Shown piece after piece: positions 1 to 8,800 of a stretch of DNA of 64,000 bases. A program made the translations under genes and the position numbers. Each line of letters starts with the position of its first letter. The first letter of the stretch is position 1. The notes beneath the pieces are model-generated. The model saw only the letters and a program-made list of their open reading frames with translations, was not told the origin of the DNA and ran no database searches. The DNA lies in assembly GCA_965658745.1 (NCBI GenBank), contig CBFHTK010000006.1, positions 1 through 64,000 on the forward strand, written 5' to 3'. This stretch comes from JAHDFB01 sp965658745 (GTDB lineage Bacteria; Bacteroidota; Bacteroidia; Chitinophagales; Saprospiraceae).

Positions 1-300
1 ATCTAGATCAGTGATGCCTGTAGTGACATCAGTCATGAACACAATAATATCAGCTTCTTCTATGGCAATTTGAACTTGCGATCTAATAGCTGCTTCGAAA
101 ACATCGTCTGATCCCTTGACGAAACCACCGGTATCAATGACAGTAAATTGCCTTCCGTTCCATTCGCACGGACCGTAGATTCTATCTCTTGTTACTCCAC
201 TGACATTATCGATAATTGCTTGGCGTTCACCGATAAGACGATTATAAAGTGTTGATTTTCCTACATTGGGTCTCCCCACGATAGCCACAATTTTTGGCAT
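1..300 (-). CDS. der: GTPase Der (EngA), N-terminal part, cut by window edge
   Basis: The first 100 codons of a ribosome-assembly GTPase lie on the minus strand, starting at the ATG at 300-298 and running off the left edge. I translated it by hand because it has no stop in the window. The N-terminus MPKIVAIVGRPNVGKST carries the G1 P-loop (GRPNVGKST, residues 9-17), followed by a switch region with GVTRDR and the G3 motif DTGG. Der has two tandem G domains and a KH-like domain and acts in 50S subunit maturation; only part of the first G domain is visible here. It starts three bases after the era stop codon, so it is very probably co-transcribed with era. Confidence 0.95.
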   Translation of the reverse strand, partial: MPKIVAIVGRPNVGKSTLYNRLIGERQAIIDNVSGVTRDRIYGPCEWNGRQFTVIDTGGFVKGSDDVFEAAIRSQVQIAIEEADIIVFMTDVTTGITDLD

Positions 301-303
301 ATT

Positions 304-1197
304 TTAGTTTTTGTATCCAAACTGCTTTAACCACTTCTCGTCGTTTCGCCAGTTTTCTTTGATTTTTACAAACAATTCAAGAAACACCTTTTTTTCTAGA
401 AATGCCTCGATGGATTTCCGTGCTTCTGTTCCCAAAGCTTTTATCGCTTTACCTTGCTTGCCAATAATGATTGATTTCTGTGTCGGTCTTGACACATATA
501 TCTCTGCAAAGATATGAACTATTGGTCCTTTATGGTGCTCTTTCTCTTTGAATTCTGTAACGACGACTTCGGAAGAGTAGGGTATTTCTTGTTTGTACTG
601 TTCTAAGATCTTTTCTCTAATGATTTCGCTGATGAAAAAGCGTTCAGGACGATCACTTAGCTGATCTTTGGGATAGTATGCTGGACCTTCAGGAAGGAGA
701 TTTTTAATGGTTAAAATTAAATTCTTGATATTAATATCTTCTTTGGCTGAGATATAAATAGTATCCTGAAAGTAGTCTTGTTGTCCCCAAAATTCTTCAA
801 GATTCGCCTGTTTTTCTGGAGTTATTTGATCGAGCTTATTTATCAGTAGGATTTTCTGTATTGGGAGATTCCTAATTTTCTCAAATATTGGATCATCATT
901 ATCGTATTTCTCATAAATGTCTGTAACGAACAGCAATACATCTGCATCTTCAAGGGTCGAATATGCAAAGCTGTTCATCGCTTTCTGCATTTTGTAATGT
1001 GGGTCATAGATTACACCCGGTGTGTCAGAGAAGACGATTTGATAATCATCTCCGCTGAGGAGGCCTATTATTCTATGTCGTGTAGTCTGTGGTTTACTTG
1101 TAATGATAGACATCCGCTCGCCCATCATTGCGTTTAATAAAGTTGATTTACCGACGTTTGGGCGGCCTAAAATATTTACAAATCCTGATTTATGCAT
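304..1197 (-). CDS. era: GTPase Era
   Basis: This 297-residue protein has the usual Era length. The G1 motif GRPNVGKST sits near residues 12-20, G3 is DTPG, and G4 is NKLD near residue 120. The C-terminal third holds the KH RNA-binding domain, with the GKQGKAIK loop typical of Era. Era binds the 3' end of 16S rRNA and assists 30S maturation. Its ATG abuts the stop codon of the upstream hypothetical gene, and der begins three bases downstream, which gives a tight three-gene operon of two ribosome-assembly GTPases plus a hypothetical protein. Confidence 0.97.
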   Translation of the reverse strand: MHKSGFVNILGRPNVGKSTLLNAMMGERMSIITSKPQTTRHRIIGLLSGDDYQIVFSDTPGVIYDPHYKMQKAMNSFAYSTLEDADVLLFVTDIYEKYDNDDPIFEKIRNLPIQKILLINKLDQITPEKQANLEEFWGQQDYFQDTIYISAKEDINIKNLILTIKNLLPEGPAYYPKDQLSDRPERFFISEIIREKILEQYKQEIPYSSEVVVTEFKEKEHHKGPIVHIFAEIYVSRPTQKSIIIGKQGKAIKALGTEARKSIEAFLEKKVFLELFVKIKENWRNDEKWLKQFGYKN

Positions 1198-1782
1198 TTA
1201 GTTTCTTAGTTGTTGAACGCCTCCGTGAAGGCGAGAATGAACTTCTTGAAAAAGATGTTTCGGTTGCTTTCCACGCCAAGCTACATCGTTGAATTGTATG
1301 CCTACGTTCATGTAATATTGAAGACCTGCCATTTCCATTTCTTGGAGAACGTGATCAAAAGTATTAATGCAAGTAATCCAACCTCCATCATCTCTTATGT
1401 CTTCATACCACTCTTCATAGTAACAATCATCCGAGCCATGAAAGTTCAGAACGTTGTCACATACTATTATGAAATGCTTGATATCTTGCTTCGTTAAGGC
1501 GTCAATTACGTCTCTTTTGAGGAACATTATGTCATTGTGAATACAATCATTCCACTCTCCAATTAATTCTATAATTGCGTATTTTGTATCGTAGTCTACA
1601 AAAAGAACCTTGAGGTAAAGTGTCGATGAGCCAAATTTATCCCATTGAGGATGAATGAAGTAATTGTATATCTTTTTTGTAAAGCTGAACTCATTGTAGG
1701 TAGTGCCATAAAAAGGTGAAGCTGTATCTTCTGATGCGATATACAGATCTCTCCACTTAAAATACGGTTCTATTGTATGCAT
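1198..1782 (-). CDS. Conserved hypothetical protein upstream of era
   Basis: This is a 194-residue soluble protein without signal peptide or membrane segment. It is rich in aromatic and acidic residues (CYYEEWYEDIRDDGGW near residues 120-135). I do not recognise a catalytic motif. The stop codon TAA (minus strand 1200-1198) is directly followed by the era ATG, so translation is probably coupled. Operon position suggests, but does not show, a housekeeping role linked to Era/Der. The ATG at 1782 is the only reasonable start. Confidence 0.8.
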   Translation of the reverse strand: MHTIEPYFKWRDLYIASEDTASPFYGTTYNEFSFTKKIYNYFIHPQWDKFGSSTLYLKVLFVDYDTKYAIIELIGEWNDCIHNDIMFLKRDVIDALTKQDIKHFIIVCDNVLNFHGSDDCYYEEWYEDIRDDGGWITCINTFDHVLQEMEMAGLQYYMNVGIQFNDVAWRGKQPKHLFQEVHSRLHGGVQQLRN

Positions 1783-1836
1783 TTAACTCCTTTATTTTTA
1801 GGGTTCTAAACGTAAACTTAGTAATTATGTTTTGCA

Positions 1837-2373
1837 ATGAATAAACTATGGATGAGCAATAAAAAACATATCGTAGTCACTGGCCCTGAAAGCACTGGTA
1901 AGTCGACTTTATCACAAATTTTGGCAAAAGAATACAATGGACTTCTTGTTGAGGAGTTTGCGCGAAAATATTTATCCGAAAATAGTGGCCCATACAAACG
2001 TAGTGACTTGCTCAAGATTGCTTATGGTCAATTTCAATCGCAGCTAGCTGCGATAAATAATCAAGATTTTAATGTAGTTATCTCAGACACTTGTCTGCTG
2101 ACAATTAGGATTTGGGACCAGTGGAAATATGGCTTGAGTGATCCTTTTGTTGAAGAATGGATAGGATTGCAATCAGTAGATTTGTATTTATTGTGCAGTC
2201 CTGACTTAGAATGGGAGTCTGATGACTTAAGAGAAAGTGAAAACGATCTTGATGAACTTTTTGAGGTATATCTAGAGAATATTATAAAATCTGGAATTCC
2301 TTATTCCATCGTTGAAGGAGTAGGGCAAGAACGAAATCAAGAAGCTATTAATATTGTAGGTACTTTCTTATAA
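1837..2373 (+). CDS. NadR-like P-loop kinase (AAA_28 / ribosylnicotinamide kinase-like)
   Basis: This 178-residue protein has a P-loop, GPESTGKST, close to its N-terminus, followed by the EEFARKYL segment and the VISDT Walker-B-like motif that mark the kinase domain of NadR. The adenylyltransferase and HTH domains of full NadR are absent. In NadR this domain phosphorylates ribosylnicotinamide. In Bacteroidota, stand-alone versions often neighbour vitamin uptake genes, and here the next gene is a TPP-riboswitch-controlled TonB receptor, so a role in salvage of thiamin or a nucleoside is possible (inference). Starts at 1837 and 1852 (MSNKKHIV) are both possible; 1852 places the P-loop at the more usual distance. 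Confidence 0.8.
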   Translation: MNKLWMSNKKHIVVTGPESTGKSTLSQILAKEYNGLLVEEFARKYLSENSGPYKRSDLLKIAYGQFQSQLAAINNQDFNVVISDTCLLTIRIWDQWKYGLSDPFVEEWIGLQSVDLYLLCSPDLEWESDDLRESENDLDELFEVYLENIIKSGIPYSIVEGVGQERNQEAINIVGTFL

Positions 2374-2469
2374 AATTGAGTGCACGAGTTATGATGTTTC
2401 GAAATCAAACAAAACTCGAAACAAAATTTCAGGATCATTTTTGTGAGCTATTAAATAATTAAATAGTTC

Positions 2470-2477
2470 TATATTTG
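2470..2477 (+). promoter_or_regulatory. Candidate -7 promoter box (TATATTTG) for the TPP-regulated receptor
   Basis: TATATTTG matches the Bacteroidota -7 consensus TAnnTTTG exactly. Transcription would begin near 2484, about 25 bases before riboswitch P1. The nearest TTTG at 2440-2443 is 26 bases upstream, longer than the usual 17-23, so the -33 element is weak. Confidence 0.5.
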
Positions 2478-2508
2478 CGTTATATCCAATATCTTTTGGA
2501 TATGTAAT

Positions 2509-2577
2509 CATTTGGGGTGCCGAAAGGCTGAGATTATACCCACAGAACCTGGGCGGGTTATGCCGCCAAGGGAAATG
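2509..2577 (+). promoter_or_regulatory. TPP riboswitch (THI element)
   Basis: The conserved core is present: GGGGTGCC at 2514-2521, GGCTGAGA at 2526-2533, an ACCC stretch, GAACCTGG, a short variable stem with GGGTTATGCC, and the closing GGGAAATG. P1 forms between CATTT (2509-2513) and AAATG (2573-2577). An extra hairpin, ATATCC/GGATAT (2482-2503), precedes it. Downstream, CATTTCC at 2605-2611 is exactly complementary to GGAAATG at 2571-2577 and could replace P1 when TPP is absent. The element lies 64 bases before the TonB receptor ATG, so it should lower receptor expression when thiamin pyrophosphate is abundant. Confidence 0.93.
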
Positions 2578-2641
2578 TCGTAACGAACGTATTGTTGGTT
2601 ATATCATTTCCATATTTTTAATATTTTAAAAAAATAATGGA

Positions 2642-5083
2642 ATGAATTTTCAAAAAGTATTTTTCACACTTCTCTTCTTATCTATTTTTATTGGATTATC
2701 TGCCCAATATGACATTCGTGGAACTGTCGTAAATGAGCAAGGTGAACCTTTAGATTTTGCTTCCGTCTTTATTCTAGATTCTGACTATGCCACTGCTACA
2801 ATTCAAGACGGAACCTACGTTCTTGAAGATGTCAAGCCTGGAGACTATGTCTTAAAGGTTAGTTTTATTGGCTACCAATCGGTAGAAACCCAGATTGTTG
2901 TAGATAAAGATTTAACAGTTCCAATTGTAATCCGAGGTACAATTTTTGATCTTGATCAAGTTGAAATTCAAGCGACCAGAGCTGAGCTTCGGGATCCAGT
3001 AAGCTATTCAGAACTCGATAAAGAAGAAATCGAGGAGAACTATGTCGCTCAAGATGTTCCCTACATTTTGCGTTGGGAGCCTTCGGTTACTGTAACTTCT
3101 GATGCAGGAGCAGGGATAGGTTACACAGGTATACGAGTACGTGGTAGTGAAGCTTCAAGGACTAATGTTACTATAAATGGTGTACCCTTGAATGATTCGG
3201 AATCACAATCGGTTTTTTGGGTCAATATGCCAGATTTTCTTACAAATGTGGAATCAATTCAGCTACAGCGAGGAGTAGGAGTTTCAACAAATGGAACCAG
3301 TGCATTTGGAGCAACCTTGCAGATGAATACGAATAATTTTAGACAGAATTCATTTGCTAATTTAAATACAGCAATCGGATCTTTTGGTACAAATAAGATA
3401 TCAGCACACATTGGTACTGGATTAGTAAATAATATGTATTCTGTAGAAGCTCGATATAGTCGAATCGCTTCTGAAGGTTATATTGACAGAGCTAGTTCTA
3501 GATTGAATAGTTATTACCTTTCTGCAAGTCGAATTACAGACGGTTCATCGCTGAAGTTGACAGTATTTTCTGGTGGTGAACGCACATATCAAGCGTGGAA
3601 TGGCTTGCCGATCCAGTATTTGGATTCAATCCGAACATATAATACTGCTGGTCAAAAGAGCGACCCAAATGAAGAACCATACCCGGATGAAGTAGATAAT
3701 TATAGACAAACGCATGGCCAGCTAGTTTATCAGAAAAAATTGGGTAAGAGGTCCAATCTGAATTTGACGGGTCATGTCACACAGGGAAGAGGTTATTTTG
3801 AGAATTTTCGGGAGGATGCTTTTTGGCAGGATTATAACTTGGACTCAAGTGTTGTCGAGCGAGATATCGCCATTCAACGATGGCTTGATAATTTGTTCTA
3901 CGGGGTAATTGGAACCTACGAATATGACGTGAAATGGATGAATTTTAAGCTTGGAGGTGGAGCGAACCAGTATAATGGGGATCATTTCGGAGATGTAATA
4001 TGGAGAGAAACGGATCTCACAGAGAATGAAAAGGCAACTCGTTATTACTTTAATGAGGCCGTCAAAAGAGAAGCCAATATCTATTCAAGGTTCAATTTTA
4101 ATATTTTGAATGTGGTTTATCCTTTTGTAGACCTACAGTATCGTGTTGTGGATTATACAGGCCAAGGGTTTAACGATGATCGTGTTGAAATTGAAATTGA
4201 CGACAATCTACAATTCTTTAATCCAAAGTTTGGATTAAGCATAATACCAAATGAAAATCATAAGCTCTTTGCGTTCTACGGTATAACAAGCAGAGAGCCT
4301 AGCAGAGACGAGTATATCAATACATTTTTTGAGAATACTCCATCGCCTGAAAGATTGCGAGATCTCGAACTAGGATATTCATACATATCTAAGAAAATGA
4401 CTGCCGATGTCACTTTTTACAATATGCAATACGAGGATCAGTTGATACCAACTGGTAAGATCGGCGATGTAGGCGAGCCCATACGTGTAAATGTGCCTGA
4501 GTCTTACCGTCGCGGCTTGGAGCTTAGTTTTTTGGCGAAAGCCACTTCAAGAATTGAGTTAGGTTATAATGGTACTATCAGTCAGAATAAGATTGCGAAT
4601 TTTACTGAATTTGTTGACAACTGGGATACTGGAACACAGGACGAAGTAGTACATACAAACACAAATATTGCTTATTCGCCCTCTCAACTACACACAATAA
4701 TTACGAGATGGGGGCTTTCGCCCAAAGGCGCTAAACACAATTTTGCCTTACAAGCGAATTTTAAGTACGTCGGTGAGCAGTATCTTGACAATACACAGAG
4801 TGAATTTGCTAAGCTTGACGCCGTTTCTTACCTAGATATGATGCTTAACTACAAGACAAAGTTTTGGAAACTACGTGACTTCGCAGTCAATTTACAGGTG
4901 AATAATGTGTTGAATCAAAAGTTTGTTTCGAATGGGTGGGTGTATAGATTTAGAACCAACGAGCCATCCTTTGTTGCTGGTGACCCTTACCTAGTAACTG
5001 AAGGGCCTGGGAGATATAATTTGACTGGAGTATTTCCACAAGCTACAATCAACTTTTTATTAGGCGTCACTGCTAAGTTTTAA
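2642..5083 (+). CDS. TonB-dependent outer membrane receptor, probable thiamin/precursor uptake
   Basis: This 813-residue protein starts with a signal peptide (about residues 1-21, ending LSAQ), then a carboxypeptidase-regulatory-like beta domain (GTVVNEQGEPLDFASV) to about residue 105, a plug domain, and a 22-strand-type beta barrel ending in phenylalanine (GVTAKF). TonB receptors move scarce ligands across the outer membrane using TonB-ExbBD energy. The ligand is inferred from the TPP riboswitch immediately upstream. The usual partner inner-membrane transporter (PnuT/PnuC) is not in the following genes; the next gene is on the opposite strand. The start is the ATG at 2642; no clear Shine-Dalgarno sequence is seen, as is common in this phylum. 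Confidence 0.9.
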   Translation: MNFQKVFFTLLFLSIFIGLSAQYDIRGTVVNEQGEPLDFASVFILDSDYATATIQDGTYVLEDVKPGDYVLKVSFIGYQSVETQIVVDKDLTVPIVIRGTIFDLDQVEIQATRAELRDPVSYSELDKEEIEENYVAQDVPYILRWEPSVTVTSDAGAGIGYTGIRVRGSEASRTNVTINGVPLNDSESQSVFWVNMPDFLTNVESIQLQRGVGVSTNGTSAFGATLQMNTNNFRQNSFANLNTAIGSFGTNKISAHIGTGLVNNMYSVEARYSRIASEGYIDRASSRLNSYYLSASRITDGSSLKLTVFSGGERTYQAWNGLPIQYLDSIRTYNTAGQKSDPNEEPYPDEVDNYRQTHGQLVYQKKLGKRSNLNLTGHVTQGRGYFENFREDAFWQDYNLDSSVVERDIAIQRWLDNLFYGVIGTYEYDVKWMNFKLGGGANQYNGDHFGDVIWRETDLTENEKATRYYFNEAVKREANIYSRFNFNILNVVYPFVDLQYRVVDYTGQGFNDDRVEIEIDDNLQFFNPKFGLSIIPNENHKLFAFYGITSREPSRDEYINTFFENTPSPERLRDLELGYSYISKKMTADVTFYNMQYEDQLIPTGKIGDVGEPIRVNVPESYRRGLELSFLAKATSRIELGYNGTISQNKIANFTEFVDNWDTGTQDEVVHTNTNIAYSPSQLHTIITRWGLSPKGAKHNFALQANFKYVGEQYLDNTQSEFAKLDAVSYLDMMLNYKTKFWKLRDFAVNLQVNNVLNQKFVSNGWVYRFRTNEPSFVAGDPYLVTEGPGRYNLTGVFPQATINFLLGVTAKF

Positions 5084-5088
5084 GTCAA

Positions 5089-5643
5089 CTACAAGTCAAA
5101 AAGAAAACCGAATTTGTATTCAATGGGAAGTCTGTAGAACTGCAGGTTTCCCAGTGTCTCAAAGGCAAGAATGATCTCTGTATTACCCCAGGAATATCCT
5201 CCTCCTACAAAGAGTACTGGGAAATTATTGCGTTGTTTTGTAATGCCAGTTAAAAAACTCTGATTACTATACCAACCACCATCAACTTGAAGTATGATTC
5301 TTTCCGCTAGGGTTGCACGAAGGAACGACGTGGCAGAAAAGTCAGTAAAAGATTCGCTGTTTCCTCCTCCCCAGAAGTATGTGTAGTCAAATTTGAAAGC
5401 AACACCTGCGGACATGATTTCATTAAATCGATATCCTGCAAAAGGTTGTACGCCCATCTGAAAAGCAGTTCCGTTGAAGTTACCGCCGAAACTGGGTGTA
5501 TTTATATATGTACCTACAAAGAGTCTTTCTCGAAGAGATTCGTATTGGCGTCTGGAATCGTCTCGACTTGATCTTCTCTTTTGAGCGTGAAGATCTTGTG
5601 CACAGAAGCTAATAACTAAGAAGAACAAAAGGGCTATTCGCAT
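5089..5643 (-). CDS. Predicted small outer-membrane beta-barrel protein
   Basis: This 184-residue protein has a signal peptide (residues 1-20, ending LHAQ) followed by a charged stretch (KRRSSRDDSRRQ). Alternating hydrophobic strands follow, with GYRFNEIMSAGVAFKFDYTY-type patterns that resemble an 8-strand barrel. I do not recognise a named family. It converges on the TonB receptor gene with only five bases between the stop codons, so it is transcribed separately. Function unknown. Confidence 0.75.
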   Translation of the reverse strand: MRIALLFFLVISFCAQDLHAQKRRSSRDDSRRQYESLRERLFVGTYINTPSFGGNFNGTAFQMGVQPFAGYRFNEIMSAGVAFKFDYTYFWGGGNSESFTDFSATSFLRATLAERIILQVDGGWYSNQSFLTGITKQRNNFPVLFVGGGYSWGNTEIILAFETLGNLQFYRLPIEYKFGFLFDL

Positions 5644-5800
5644 GTTTTTATTTGTTTACTGAATCAAATAACGGAAATAATCGACATATCGTGTTGGCAA
5701 TTTTGCTTCTTAAGGAAATATTAAAATCTAATTCATCAATTAGCTGACTCTAATATGAAAATATGTACATATATGTTTAAGAATAATGTGTGTATTTGCT

Positions 5801-5814
5801 TATTTTAGTGTTGA
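5801..5814 (+). promoter_or_regulatory. Motif TA-TT-TTAGTGTTGA shared by two giant-cargo genes
   Basis: This 14-base motif, 75 bases before the gene at 5889, recurs at 11441-11454 before the gene at 11497 with only the two N positions differing. It resembles a -7 box with a TTAG ending instead of TTTG. It may be a shared promoter or regulator site; low certainty. Confidence 0.3.
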
Positions 5815-5888
5815 CACAGCTAAAGTACAATTGCAGGTATCTATTCATGGGATTCTAAATAATATCAAATAATTAATTTTATCAATAT

Positions 5889-8800
5889 ATGAGGTTTATA
5901 ATTACAAGTATATTCTGCTTACTAACTATCGTGGGAAGTTTGTCATCGCAAGTATTAAGTAGCCAGACAATTTCGGAAGTCAATACTAGTGAGTACGATG
6001 TATTCCTTGATGGGAAAATCAATAATTACAAGATCGTCAAGCTTGACTATAAAGATTATTTGGAAGATGCATCAAAAATGCAGTATTTCTCTTCCTTTGA
6101 ATTGGAGATAGATGAGAGTGAATCATGGGATATGCAATTACTCCCACAGCATCATTTGGTAGAGAATTTAAAAGTGTATACACCTAGCCTTGGCTATCTT
6201 GATAAACCGCTTAATGTTTATCCTTATGCTGGCTACTTACTAGGTAATAGTGAAACAGAAGTTAGATTAACCTTTGGAGAAGATTTTATTTATGGTTTCT
6301 GGCAAGGACAGGGAAGCAGTAATCGCTTTATTGAACCACTTTTCAATGTAATTCCAGGTGTTGATAGCGATTTATATATAGTATACAACGGCGATGATGT
6401 AGTATTTTCTGATGAAGAATTCTGTGCAAGTAGTCAGCTGAAATCTAAGTCAAAAGGTATGCAAAATGCCCAAAAAATGACTAGCGTGGGACTATGTTAT
6501 GAAGTAGATGTCTCTACCGCTAGTGACTTCTTGATGTACACGAAATATGGAAGTAACATAACCACATTAACAAATCACAACGTTGGTGTGATGAACAATG
6601 TGCAGATGAATTACGACGATGAATTTGCAGATGAGTTACAGTTCCAACTTAATGAGCAATGGATTAGCGATTGTTCAACCTGTGATCCGTGGTCAAGTAC
6701 GCTTGATGCGGGAGATTTATTGTTTTCATTTAGAAATTGGGCAAATGGTAATCCATCAGGCTTTGATGAAATACACGATGTAGGACAATTGTGGACTGAC
6801 AGAAATATAGAGAGCAATGGAAATAGTGGGACAGTGGGCATAGCCTATGTGGGAGTTGTATGTGGTTCATTTAGATATCAAGTACTTGAGGACTTTACAA
6901 GTAATGCTAATTTTTTGAGAGTAATGGTAGCACATGAACTTGGACATAATTTTGATGCGGTGAGTTCTTCTGGGACTGGACACGACCCGTCAGGATCAAG
7001 TTGGATCATGGCACCATCCGTAAGCAATGTTAGTCAATGGTCCCCAGCTTCAATATCTGATATTGAGGGTTACTACAATGGTATTAATTGTATGGCAGCA
7101 TGTGCTCCGCCTGTGCCACCAGTGGCAGCTTTTTCAGCTAGTTTGACAGATATTTGTCCTGGAACAACAATACAGTTTTTCGATGAATCTACCGCTTCAC
7201 CTACTAGTTGGCTATGGGTGTTTCCAGGTGGGACACCTGGAACTTCCACGGATGAATCGCCAATTGTAACATATAACACGCCTGGTGTTTATTCAGTAAC
7301 TCTTACTGCTACAAATGGTATTGGTTCAGATATGGTAACAGTCCCAGGATTTATTGATGTTTCAATTTCTGGAACAGACGTAGTGCTTGCAGATGACTTT
7401 TCTTCTGGACTTACTAACTGGAATGTTACAAATCCCGATAACCAGATTACGTGGGAAAGTACAAGTGTTCCGGGCTCAAGCGGAGAGTCAACCGTTGCTT
7501 GGATAAATAACTATGATTATAACAATGGGGTAGGTGATTTAGATGGGCTAGAAAGCACTGTACTTGATTTTTCTGGTCGAACAGACGTGAATTTGGAACT
7601 TGAGTATGCCTACGCAAGGTACAATGGGGCGAATTCTGATATTTTCAGAATAAAGATTTCAACTAATGGTGGAGTAACTTTTCCTACTACACTCTTCACT
7701 GGTCAAGAAAATGGCTCCGGCAGTTTTGCAACTGTGCCAGATCAGCTTCAAGCTTTTGTTCCTACTAATTCTACAGAATGGTGCATTGAATCCACATATT
7801 CCTCCGGCTGCATAGAACTTGATTTAAGTGCTTATAATGGAGAGAGCAACGTCGTGATCTTGTTGGAAAATGAGTCCGATTACGGAAATAATTTATACTT
7901 GGACAATATACTGATAACTAGTAGTTGTCAAGTATTGAATCCGCCTATGGTAGTATTTACTTCCGACATAAATGAAGGTTGTGTTCCTCTGACTGTACAG
8001 TTTGAAGATTTATCTGGCAATAATCCAGATTCGTGGAATTGGAGTTTCCCAGGAGGTACTCCAAGTAGTTCGAATCAGCAAAACCCTCTAGTTGTTTATA
8101 ATCAGAAAGGATTATATGATGTAAGCTTAATAGCATCTAATGCGGCAGGTTCGGCATCTGATACTTACCAAGAATATATTGATGTAAACGATGTGCCAGT
8201 GGCTTCTTTTACTGCCTCAACTACAGATAATACAGTGTTTTTTACTAATAACTCAGTGGGAGGCCTGGCATTTGCTTGGGACTTTGGTGATAACGAAAAT
8301 AGCACGGATGAGAATCCGATACATGTTTACGATGAGGATGGAAGTTACTTTGTAACCTTGACTGTATTCAATGATTGCGGATCTGTTCAATCGACAGAAA
8401 TTATTACGATAGCCACATTACCTAGTGCTAATTTTGATGTAACGTTAAGTAGTGGATGTGCTTCGCTTACCGTTCAGTATATAAATCAAAGTAGTTCGAA
8501 TACTGATTCATATCTATGGACTTTTGAAGGCGGTATACCAAGTACTTCAACAGAAGAGAATCCACTTGTGATTTATAACAATAGTGGAGTTTTCGATGTA
8601 ACACTAGTAGTAGACAATGAGCAAGGTTTCGACACACTTACACAAGAATCCTATATTGAAGTATTTGATGTTCCTGATCCTGATTTTAGTGCTTTTGAAA
8701 ATGGATATACCGTTGATTTTACAAATGAAACACCTGGTGATAATACTTATCTATGGGAGTTTGGTGATACAAATACTTCAACAGACGAAAATCCATCACA

